The notes below the pieces were generated by a model that was not told the origin of the DNA, ran no database searches, and was given only the letters and a program-made list of their open reading frames with translations. Positions 35,155-42,887 of a DNA stretch of 64,000 bases are shown here, piece by piece (position 1 is the stretch's first letter; every line of letters starts with the position of its first letter). Made by a program: the position numbers and the translations under genes. The stretch comes from Virgibacillus sp. SK37 (GTDB lineage Bacteria; Bacillota; Bacilli; Bacillales; Amphibacillaceae), in the NCBI RefSeq assembly GCF_000725285.1, contig NZ_CP007161.1:2022213-2086212 (forward strand), read 5' to 3'.

Positions 35155-36684
35155 TTAAACAGGATACACTCCATGCTTTCGATCCGTAAAGCTAACATTT
35201 TTTGCATCATAAATAGAATAACGCTGGATTAATTCCTCTCTTAAACGATTCGGATCAATCACTGCATCAACAACCATCTCAGATGCAAGCCGGTAAATAT
35301 CAATATTTTCTTTGTATTCATCCTGTTTCTCTTTAATAAAGGCTGGTCTTTCTTCTTCAAGAAGTTCAGCAATTTTATTAGCATATACTGCGTTGACAGC
35401 TGCCTCAGGCCCCATTACTGCAATTTGGGCTGTCGGTAAAGCAATACAACAATCGGGTTCAAACGCCGGGCCGGCCATTGCGTACAATCCAGCACCATAA
35501 GCTTTTCTGACAATTACCGATATTTTGGGCACTGTAGCTTCACTCATAGTTGCCAGCATTTTAGCTCCATGCCGGATGATCCCAGCTCTTTCCACCTTTG
35601 TACCAATCATAAATCCAGGTACATCCACGAGAAAGAGTAATGGGATATTGAAGGCATCACATAACTGTACAAATTTAGCAGATTTATCAGCTGAGTCAGG
35701 GAAAAGCACTCCACCCTTCATCCGTGGCTGGTTTGCAATAATGCCGATAGATTTACCATCTATTCTAGCTAAACCAGTAATTAATTCAGGTGCAAATTTT
35801 TTCTTAATCTCACAAAAGCTTCCCTCATCAATTATTTTTTTAATGAGATCATGCATGTTAAATGGGGCATTTTGATTCTCGGGAATGATATCTTTAATGG
35901 ACTTTTCTATAGATTCCGCTTTTTTAGGTTCGATCTGGGCTGGCTTGTGTCTGAAGTTCTTTGGAAAATAACTTAAATAGTTTTTCGCATATTCAATCGC
36001 ATCTTCTTCGGTTTTAACTAATACATCACCAACTCCAGAAACAGAGCAATGCATTTTTGCCCCGCCCATTTCTTCCAAACTAACTTTTTCACCGATAACT
36101 TTCTCGGCCATTCGCGGTGAACCTAAATACATAGATGCATTACCATCCACCATAATAACTATATCACTAAAAGCAGGGATATAAGCTCCTCCGGCAGCCG
36201 ATGGACCGAATAACAAACAAATTTGCGGAATGCGTCCAGACAATTTGATTTGGTTGTGGAAAATTTTTCCCGCCCCACGTCTGCCTGGGAACATCTCTAT
36301 TTGATCTGTGATTCTCGCACCAGCTGAGTCCACCAAGTAAAGCATTGGTATTTCCATTTTTTCGGCCGTTTCTTGAATACGAATGATTTTCTCTACTGTT
36401 CGTTTCCCCCAGGAGCCGGCTTTTATTGTAGAATCGTTTGCCATTACACAGACATCCTGCCCATGAATTTTCCCAATACCAGTTACAACTCCATCCGCTG
36501 GTAAAGAGCCGTCCATACAATTAGCAAAGAAAGCATCTTCAACATTTAAGCCTTCGTCAAATAACAACTCTAACCTTTTTCGAACAAATAATTTACCTTT
36601 TTCTTCGTTCTTCTGATGATACTTTTCATGACCACCTTTCTCTATATTTTCGATTTTATTCTGCAATACTTCTATATACGACAT
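35155..36684 (-). CDS. Acyl-CoA carboxylase, carboxyltransferase subunit (YngE-like)
   Basis: 509 residues. It moves carboxyl from biotin to an acyl-CoA. Typical segments are the N-terminal PADGVVTGIGKIHG, the crotonase-like FGPSAAGGAYIPAFSDIVIMV, and the later QPRMKGGVLFPDSADKSAKFVQLCDAFNIPLLFLVD. Family members act on 3-methylcrotonyl-, propionyl- or geranyl-CoA. Next to a biotin carrier, a biotin carboxylase, an acyl-CoA dehydrogenase and an enoyl-CoA hydratase, 3-methylcrotonyl-CoA (leucine breakdown) is the favoured substrate. It is the last gene of the operon, 15 bases after the hydratase. Confidence 0.92.
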   Translation of the reverse strand: MSYIEVLQNKIENIEKGGHEKYHQKNEEKGKLFVRKRLELLFDEGLNVEDAFFANCMDGSLPADGVVTGIGKIHGQDVCVMANDSTIKAGSWGKRTVEKIIRIQETAEKMEIPMLYLVDSAGARITDQIEMFPGRRGAGKIFHNQIKLSGRIPQICLLFGPSAAGGAYIPAFSDIVIMVDGNASMYLGSPRMAEKVIGEKVSLEEMGGAKMHCSVSGVGDVLVKTEEDAIEYAKNYLSYFPKNFRHKPAQIEPKKAESIEKSIKDIIPENQNAPFNMHDLIKKIIDEGSFCEIKKKFAPELITGLARIDGKSIGIIANQPRMKGGVLFPDSADKSAKFVQLCDAFNIPLLFLVDVPGFMIGTKVERAGIIRHGAKMLATMSEATVPKISVIVRKAYGAGLYAMAGPAFEPDCCIALPTAQIAVMGPEAAVNAVYANKIAELLEEERPAFIKEKQDEYKENIDIYRLASEMVVDAVIDPNRLREELIQRYSIYDAKNVSFTDRKHGVYPV

Positions 36685-36699
36685 ACAATACCTCCTGAA

Positions 36700-37482
36700 T
36701 TATACCCCTTTATACAATGGTTTCCTCTTTTGTTGAAAGGCTTCTAATCCTTCTAACCTATCTCTAGTCGGAATTGTTTCCTTATAAGAAAGATGCTCGA
36801 TGAGTAGCCCCGTAGTTATGTCTGTTTGCATACCGTGATCAATCGCTGTTTTAGCCTGACGTAGAGCAACAGGTCCATTTTGAGTAATTTTTTTAGCGAT
36901 CTCCAATGCATCCTCCAATAATTTTTCTTTATCTGAAAGCTGTTCTACCAACCCGATAGAAAGCGCTTCATCTGCTGCAACAGGCTTGGCAGTATAGATT
37001 AAGCGCTTTGCCTGGCCGACTCCAATTAGACGAGGTAATCGCTGGGTGCCGCCAGCTCCTGGTATGATTGCCAAAGCTGTTTCTGTAAGTCCCATCTTTG
37101 CATGAGCAGCTGATATCCGAAGGTCACATGCTAATGCAAGCTCCAGACCACCCCCAAATGCAACACCATTTATGGCTGCAATCACTGGACTTTTCATTTT
37201 TTCAACCGATTGGATCGTTGAGCCTATATAACTGACAGCTTCAATAACCTCCGAATCTGTCATTCCCTTCCGTTCCTTTAAGTCAGCACCAGCGCAAAAA
37301 GCTTTTTCACTAGCACCTGTTATAATGGTACAGTAAATATCCGGGTTGTTATTTATTTTGCCTATCACATGATTTAACTGGTCAAGTAAATCTTTCGATA
37401 ATGCGTTTGCTGCTTCCGGTCGGTTAAGGGTTAATACGGCGATATGTTGATCAACGACCTCTAATGAAATGAGTTCCTTCAT
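36700..37482 (-). CDS. Enoyl-CoA hydratase / methylglutaconyl-CoA hydratase (YngF-like)
   Basis: 260 residues, crotonase fold. The oxyanion hole is formed by CAGADLKER and FGGGLELALACDLRI; the catalytic Glu pair lies in GGGLELALA and GLTETALAIIPGAGGTQRL. In the leucine pathway it hydrates 3-methylglutaconyl-CoA to HMG-CoA. The ATG at 37482 follows AAGGAGG; the frame extends to 37512 without a start signal. The gap to the biotin carrier gene is 46 bases, and the lyase gene found at this place in B. subtilis is absent. Confidence 0.9.
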   Translation of the reverse strand: MKELISLEVVDQHIAVLTLNRPEAANALSKDLLDQLNHVIGKINNNPDIYCTIITGASEKAFCAGADLKERKGMTDSEVIEAVSYIGSTIQSVEKMKSPVIAAINGVAFGGGLELALACDLRISAAHAKMGLTETALAIIPGAGGTQRLPRLIGVGQAKRLIYTAKPVAADEALSIGLVEQLSDKEKLLEDALEIAKKITQNGPVALRQAKTAIDHGMQTDITTGLLIEHLSYKETIPTRDRLEGLEAFQQKRKPLYKGV

Positions 37483-37528
37483 AACTGCCTCCTTATCAGA
37501 ATCTATATACAAGAGAAAATCAAAGAAT

Positions 37529-37738
37529 TTATTCTATGATTGCCAGTACGTCCCCTTCGTTTACAAAGTCACCTTCCGCAACCTTCAGCTCTTTTATGGT
37601 ACCTGCCTCTTCCGCAGCAATAGGAATTTCCATCTTCATAGATTCAAGAATAACAACGTCCTGATCCTCTTCTACTTTATCCCCTTCGTTTACAACAATT
37701 TTCCATACGTTACCAGCCATATTTGCAGTTAATTCCAT
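37529..37738 (-). CDS. Biotin carboxyl carrier protein (YngHB/BccP-like)
   Basis: 69 residues, a bare biotinyl domain. The biotin lysine is residue 35 in ESMKMEIP. It carries biotin between the carboxylase (next gene upstream) and the transferase. The protein is about half the length of AccB and lacks its Pro/Ala-rich N-terminus, so it belongs to the acyl-CoA system, not fatty-acid synthesis. GGAGG precedes the ATG; 13 bases separate it from the carboxylase gene. Confidence 0.94.
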   Translation of the reverse strand: MELTANMAGNVWKIVVNEGDKVEEDQDVVILESMKMEIPIAAEEAGTIKELKVAEGDFVNEGDVLAIIE

Positions 37739-37751
37739 AATTAATTCCTCC

Positions 37752-39107
37752 TTAGTTTTTGGTCAATGATGGTAAATAGTGTTCCTCAACAAACGCTGTT
37801 GTGGTTTTGCCTTTTTTGAAAGGTTCACTATCTACGATGTTAAGTAGCATTGGTATATTTGTCTTAATTCCTTCCACCTTATACTCAAGCAAAGCTTGTT
37901 TTAATAAATTAATAGCATCATCTCTATTATTGCCTTTTACTATCAACTTTCCAATCATTGGATCATAAAATGGAGTTACGTCGTACTCACTTGTTACTGC
38001 TATTTCATTTCGCACTGACTTTCCTTTTGGCAACTCCAGTTTTGATATATGGCCAGGTGATGGAAAAAAGGAAACATGATCCTCTGCATAGATTCGTACC
38101 TCAATTGCGTGGCCATCTATTCTTAATTCATGTTGGTCTATCTTAAGTCTCTCATTATTCGCAATAGCAAATTGTGCTTCAACAATATCTGTTCCTGTAA
38201 TTTCCTCCGTTATCGGGTGCTCCACTTGGATTCTTGTATTCATCTCCAAAAAGTAAAAGTTTTCATTTTGATCTACAAGAAATTCTATTGTACCCGCATT
38301 TGTATAGCCTAATGTTTTTGCTGCTTTTACTGCAGCACTTCCCATTTCTTCCCTTGTTTTTTCAGAAATAAAAGTAGAAGGGGCTTCCTCAATAACTTTT
38401 TGGTTCCTTCGTTGAATGGAACAATCTCTCTCAAATAGGTGGACAACGTTACCATGATGGTCGGCTAAAACTTGAATTTCTATGTGCCTGGCATTCTCAA
38501 TTTTCTTTTCCATAAACATCGCTCCGTTACCAAAGAAGGTGAGTGCCCGCTTGGAATTACTTTCAAATGCTTTTGCCAACTCATTATCAGAACGCACAAC
38601 TTGCATTCCGATTCCGCCTCCTCCGGCCGTTGCCTTAAGCATAATCGGATAACCAATTTGCCCGGCAACTTCCAGAGCTTCCTCAACAGATGGCACGGCC
38701 TCGCTGGTGCCAGGAACAACCGGAACACCCGCCTTTTGCATTTCTTTACGTGCTGCAATTTTGTCTCCCATTTGTTTTATAATTTGACTAGAAGGACCAA
38801 TAAATATAATTCCTTCCTTCTTACAAGCCTCTGCAAAGTCTCCATTTTCACTAAGAAATCCATATCCAGGATGTATTGCATCCGCATTTACTTCTTTCGC
38901 AACAGATAATATTTTTTCCGTATTTAAGTAACTCTCATTTACCCTTGGTGGTCCAATTAAATAGCTTTCATCGGCCATGGAGACATATGGAGCTTTTTGA
39001 TCAGCTTCTGAATATACAGCTACTGTTAAAATATCTAATTTCTTACAAGTACGAATAATACGTGCAGCTATTTCACCACGATTTGCTATTAGAACTTTTT
39101 TAATCAT
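37752..39107 (-). CDS. Biotin carboxylase subunit (YngHA/AccC-like)
   Basis: 451 residues. It carboxylates biotin using ATP and bicarbonate. The start MIKKVLIANRGEIAARIIRT, the ATP-grasp Gly-rich loop KATAGGGGIGMQVV, and the catalytic FLEMNTRIQVEHPITEEI are all present. It is a stand-alone subunit that works with the 69-residue carrier and the YngE-like transferase. It is probably a second copy in the genome beside the fatty-acid AccC. It lies 13 bases after the AMP-ligase gene. Confidence 0.95.
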   Translation of the reverse strand: MIKKVLIANRGEIAARIIRTCKKLDILTVAVYSEADQKAPYVSMADESYLIGPPRVNESYLNTEKILSVAKEVNADAIHPGYGFLSENGDFAEACKKEGIIFIGPSSQIIKQMGDKIAARKEMQKAGVPVVPGTSEAVPSVEEALEVAGQIGYPIMLKATAGGGGIGMQVVRSDNELAKAFESNSKRALTFFGNGAMFMEKKIENARHIEIQVLADHHGNVVHLFERDCSIQRRNQKVIEEAPSTFISEKTREEMGSAAVKAAKTLGYTNAGTIEFLVDQNENFYFLEMNTRIQVEHPITEEITGTDIVEAQFAIANNERLKIDQHELRIDGHAIEVRIYAEDHVSFFPSPGHISKLELPKGKSVRNEIAVTSEYDVTPFYDPMIGKLIVKGNNRDDAINLLKQALLEYKVEGIKTNIPMLLNIVDSEPFKKGKTTTAFVEEHYLPSLTKN

Positions 39108-39120
39108 ACGCTCTCTCCTA

Positions 39121-40752
39121 TTACTGAAATTGTTTAACAGCTAGTTCCTTTAACTTAAATTTTTGGATTTTCCCACTCGCGGTCATTGGATATTCGTCCA
39201 CAAATTGTATATACTTCGGTATTTTATGATGAGAGATATTTCCTTTGCAAAATGACTTAATATCTTGAACGGTCGTAGTCGCACCTTCCTTTAAAATGAT
39301 CCAGGCGACAATTTCTTCACCATATTTTTCATCGGGAATACCTGTTACCTGAACATCAAGAATGGTTGGATGCTGATACAGAAATTCTTCTATCTCACGT
39401 GGATAAACATTTTCCCCACCTCGTATGATCATATCCTTCATGCGCCCAGTGATCTCCAAATAGCCATTATCATATAATACGGCGAGATCACCAGTATGAA
39501 GCCAGCCCTCATCATCAATTGCTTCATTGGTTGCAGAAGAATTATTATAATAACCTTTCATAACATGATAGCCTCTTGTCAATAATTCACCTGGGACTCC
39601 CTTTTCCTGCTCTTGCTTTGTTCCAGGTATTACAACTTTAACCTCAACATTAGGGTGTGGTTTACCTACTGATCCTACCTTTAGTTCAATGGGGTCATCC
39701 GTTCTTGTTTGTGTAATTACCGGTGATGACTCTGTTTGCCCATAGGCAATTGTAATTTCTTTTGCACCCATTTCATTCATGACCTTTGTCATTACTTCCA
39801 TTGGACAAGTTGAGCCAGCCATAATACCTGTACGTAAATGAGTTAGATTGTATGAGTTAAAACTTGGATGATTCAATTCTGCAATAAACATCGTTGGTAC
39901 ACCATGAAGTGCTGTACATTTTTCATTATCTACAGCTTGGAGTACCTGTGCAGCATCAAACTGCTCGAGAATTACCATGGTTGCACCCTTCGATACTGCG
40001 GCCAGAACCCCAAGCACACAACCAAAACAGTGAAAAAATGGGACGGGAATACATAATCTATCTTTATTTGTTAGCTTCATACAATCTGCAATTTGGTTGC
40101 CATTATTAACGATATTATAATGTGTCAGCATTACGCCTTTTGGAAAGCCAGTGGTACCTGATGTATACTGCATATTAATTACTTCATCCTGATGCAATGT
40201 CGCTTTTCTAAGATTGAGTTCTTCTTGGGTTATTTCGTCTGCTTTTTGCAAGACTTCATCCCAGTTATATGCGAACGAATAGGTAGTCTCACCAATGATA
40301 ATGATATTTTTTAGCCTTGGAAGCTTTCCTGAATGTAATTTTCCTTTTTCTGCTGTAGAGAATTCAGGACAAACCTTCTTTAAAATGTCAATATAAGATG
40401 TTCCCTTGTAACTCTCTGCCATAATTAAAGTGGTAGCATCAGATTGTTTTAAGAGATATTCCAGCTCTTTTGCTTGATAGTTCGTGTTAACGGTTACAAG
40501 TACAGCACCCATTTTACCTGTGGCAAATTGAGAAGTAAGCCATTCAGGTTTATTATCAGACCATATAGCTACATGCTCACCCTTCTTGATACCGAGAGCC
40601 ATTAAACCTTTTGCGGCTTTATCAACCATCTCGTTAAATTCACTATATGTTTTTCTCATATTTAGTTCTGGATAGATCACTGCTTCCTGGTCTGGATACA
40701 AATTCACTTGTTCTTCTAATAATTCACCAACGGTTATCTTTCTTAGAGACAT
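39121..40752 (-). CDS. Acyl-CoA synthetase, AMP-forming (YngI-like)
   Basis: 543 residues. It activates a carboxylic acid to its acyl-CoA through an acyl-AMP. The P-loop-like AMP motif is YTSGTTGFPKGVMLTH, with YGQTESSP and TGDLAVLYDNGYLEITGR further on and the C-terminal catalytic Lys in PMTASGKIQKFKL. Family resemblance is to medium-chain or 2-methylacyl ligases. In this operon it may activate free isovalerate or a related branched acid. It sits between the dehydrogenase and biotin carboxylase genes, with gaps of 24 and 13 bases. Confidence 0.93.
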   Translation of the reverse strand: MSLRKITVGELLEEQVNLYPDQEAVIYPELNMRKTYSEFNEMVDKAAKGLMALGIKKGEHVAIWSDNKPEWLTSQFATGKMGAVLVTVNTNYQAKELEYLLKQSDATTLIMAESYKGTSYIDILKKVCPEFSTAEKGKLHSGKLPRLKNIIIIGETTYSFAYNWDEVLQKADEITQEELNLRKATLHQDEVINMQYTSGTTGFPKGVMLTHYNIVNNGNQIADCMKLTNKDRLCIPVPFFHCFGCVLGVLAAVSKGATMVILEQFDAAQVLQAVDNEKCTALHGVPTMFIAELNHPSFNSYNLTHLRTGIMAGSTCPMEVMTKVMNEMGAKEITIAYGQTESSPVITQTRTDDPIELKVGSVGKPHPNVEVKVVIPGTKQEQEKGVPGELLTRGYHVMKGYYNNSSATNEAIDDEGWLHTGDLAVLYDNGYLEITGRMKDMIIRGGENVYPREIEEFLYQHPTILDVQVTGIPDEKYGEEIVAWIILKEGATTTVQDIKSFCKGNISHHKIPKYIQFVDEYPMTASGKIQKFKLKELAVKQFQ

Positions 40753-40776
40753 GAATTTACTCCTTCCATAGTTATT

Positions 40777-41919
40777 CTAACAACCTAGCTGTCTAGCAAT
40801 AACTAATCTTTGAACTTCTGAAGTACCTTCCCCGATTTCCAATAGTTTGGCATCCCGCAAATACCTTTCAACCTCATATTCTCTCATGTAGCCATAGCCT
40901 CCATGAATTTGTATCGCTTGATTCGCTGATCTGAAGGCTGTTTCTGTAGCATACAGTTTGGCATATGCCGCCTCTTTACTAAAAGGCTTATGATTATCCT
41001 TCAACCATGCTGCTTTATGTACCATATTCCTGGCCAGCTCGACCTCCATTGACATATCTGCAAGTTTAAATTGAATGGCTTGAAAGCTGGAAATTGGTTT
41101 TCCAAACTGCTTACGTTCCTTTGCATAGGTCAATGCCTTATCCAATGATCCTTGAGCGATACCAAGGCCTAAAGCTGCAATAGAAATACGTCCCCCATCA
41201 AGGGTATGAAGAAATTGCTTAAAACCTTTTTCAGGATCGCCTAATAAATTCTTTTTAGCCACACGTACATTTGTTAAAACGATCTCTGCTGTGTCTGAAC
41301 CTCTTACGCCCATTTTATCGTAATTACTTGTAATCTTAATGCCTTCAGAATCTGTAGGGACGATAATGGCCGAGATGATATTTTTACCCTTTTCGTTTTT
41401 TCCCGTAACAGCTGTAACAATCACAGTCTTTGCAAAGCTGGCATTAGTAATAAAACATTTTTCGCCATTGATTACATAGTCATCTCCGTCTTCCACTGCA
41501 GTAGTTCTCGTTCCTCCTGCGTCTGAACCGGCGTTAGGCTCTGTTAATCCAAAAGATCCTAGCGCTTTGCCTTCAGCTAAAGGTGTTAAAAATTCTTTTT
41601 TCTGTTCATCTGTGCCAAAATAATAAATTGGACTAGCACCAAGAGATACTGCAGCCGCATAGCTCAGGCCAGTGCTTCCGCAAACCCTTCCTATCTCTTC
41701 TACAGCAAGTGCATACGATAATGTATCTCCACCGGATCCACCATATTTCTCTGGAAAAGGTATTCCCATTAACCCGAGCTCGCCTAACTGATCAAATATA
41801 TCTTTGGGAAATTCTGCCTTTGTATCAATCTCAATTGCTCTTGGACGAATAACTTCTTCAGCAAAGTCACGAACCATTTTTTTAATCATCGCTTGTTCTT
41901 TTGTTAACTCAAAATTCAT
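40777..41919 (-). CDS. Acyl-CoA dehydrogenase (YngJ-like)
   Basis: 380 residues, normal for the family. It oxidises an acyl-CoA to the 2-enoyl-CoA with FAD. FAD-binding FGLTEPNAGSDAGG and FITNASFA are present. The C-terminal base region reads LLEIGEGTSEVQRLV, with the Glu typical of short-chain acyl-CoA dehydrogenases; isovaleryl-CoA dehydrogenases lack Glu at that spot. So butyryl-, isobutyryl- or 2-methylbutyryl-CoA are also possible substrates. AGGAGG precedes the ATG. It is the first gene of the operon; a TetR-type operator sits just upstream. Confidence 0.93.
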   Translation of the reverse strand: MNFELTKEQAMIKKMVRDFAEEVIRPRAIEIDTKAEFPKDIFDQLGELGLMGIPFPEKYGGSGGDTLSYALAVEEIGRVCGSTGLSYAAAVSLGASPIYYFGTDEQKKEFLTPLAEGKALGSFGLTEPNAGSDAGGTRTTAVEDGDDYVINGEKCFITNASFAKTVIVTAVTGKNEKGKNIISAIIVPTDSEGIKITSNYDKMGVRGSDTAEIVLTNVRVAKKNLLGDPEKGFKQFLHTLDGGRISIAALGLGIAQGSLDKALTYAKERKQFGKPISSFQAIQFKLADMSMEVELARNMVHKAAWLKDNHKPFSKEAAYAKLYATETAFRSANQAIQIHGGYGYMREYEVERYLRDAKLLEIGEGTSEVQRLVIARQLGC

Positions 41920-41944
41920 GTCAAGCCTCCTATTCCCTTTGATT

Positions 41945-41962
41945 AGACCGACTGGTTGGTCT
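41945..41962. promoter_or_regulatory. Probable TetR operator ahead of the acyl-CoA operon
   Basis: AGACCGACTGGTTGGTCT is an imperfect 18-base palindrome of the ACCGACNNGTTGGT type bound by many TetR regulators. It lies in the 78-base gap between the tetR stop and the dehydrogenase start, overlapping the likely promoter. Confidence 0.6.
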
Positions 41963-41997
41963 GTTTCGGTTATAAAAATCTAGCTTATTCATGCGGG

Positions 41998-42609
41998 TTA
42001 TTTCATTAACAATTCCTTGTATTTGTCACTTGCAATAGTCTCAGGTTCTAATACAGCATGTAATATTAAATCAACAAAGATATGGCTTATTTCATCAATT
42101 GTTCTGAACCCACCTTGCTGATACCATTTATATGTCCAATTGACCATTCCTAATATTGCCATACCAGTAATATCAACCTGCAGATCTGATCTGAATTCTC
42201 CTTGTTCTTTCCCTTCGTAAAGCGCTTTCATAATGATGTTTTTAAACTGATCTCTTTTTTTCTTAATTAATATTTCATATTTTTCATTCAGGTAAATATT
42301 TTCTTGGTAAAAAACAGATATATGTGGTTTGTAAATGTCAAAGACTTTCACAAAGTCATGGATAATGGTTTGCAACTTCTTAGTTGGTGAGTCATACATG
42401 TTGTTCGCATTTGTGGCCTTTTCTAAAGCATAAGATATGAAAGTGTCGTGGATAACATATAGTAGTTCATCTTTTGTTTTAAAATGATGATAAAATCCAC
42501 CTTTTGATGTGCCAACATCTTCCACAATTTGATTTACTGTGACGCCATGATAGCCTTGTTTTTCAAATAAAAGTAAAGCAGATTGAATAATTTTTTGACG
42601 TAATTCCGT
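41998..42609 (-). CDS. TetR family regulator with apparent ACG start codon
   Basis: 203 residues if translation begins at ACG (42609-42607), seven bases after AAAAGGAGG. The frame is closed upstream by TAA at 42631-42633 and holds no ATG, GTG or TTG before the GTG at 42525. Starting at that GTG would remove the first helices of the DNA-binding domain (ELRQKIIQSALLLFEKQGYHGVTVNQIV) and has no ribosome binding site. The intact domain ends VGTSKGGFYHHFKTKDELL, as in FadR-like repressors of acyl-CoA breakdown; the C-terminal part should bind an acyl-CoA. It lies upstream of and in line with the acyl-CoA operon and likely represses it through the operator at 41945-41962. It could also be a gene damaged by a start-codon mutation. 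Confidence 0.75.
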   Translation of the reverse strand, partial: TELRQKIIQSALLLFEKQGYHGVTVNQIVEDVGTSKGGFYHHFKTKDELLYVIHDTFISYALEKATNANNMYDSPTKKLQTIIHDFVKVFDIYKPHISVFYQENIYLNEKYEILIKKKRDQFKNIIMKALYEGKEQGEFRSDLQVDITGMAILGMVNWTYKWYQQGGFRTIDEISHIFVDLILHAVLEPETIASDKYKELLMK

Positions 42610-42807
42610 TCTAATCCCTCCTTTTAAGCGTTATAAAAAGTTTACCATATTTTTCTGAATACATAAAGTTTTTTAACAAGAAAAACTAAACTACTTTGCT
42701 AATTTAAAGCTTAGGAGTCGGTTTCTTTCGTAGACAAATCATTAGATTAGGTTCAAACCGGACATGGGTCCACTAACAAAGAACCTAACTTGATAATATA
42801 CTTTAAA

Positions 42808-42864
42808 TAAAAACCGAACTGGTTCGAAACTATTTAAACTAGAATTCGAATCAGTTCGGTTTTA
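42808..42864 (-). terminator. Terminator of the parEC operon
   Basis: AAAACCGAACTGGTTCGAA and TTCGAATCAGTTCGGTTTT form a 19-base stem with one mismatch; on the minus strand the T-run TTTTTATTT follows. It lies 24 bases after the parC stop. Confidence 0.78.
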
Positions 42865-42887
42865 TCCGTTATAGGTTACAACAATCT

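Noticed and set aside
42523-42525. GTG at 42525 as the tetR start
   Set aside because: It would delete the first half of the DNA-binding domain and has no ribosome binding site.
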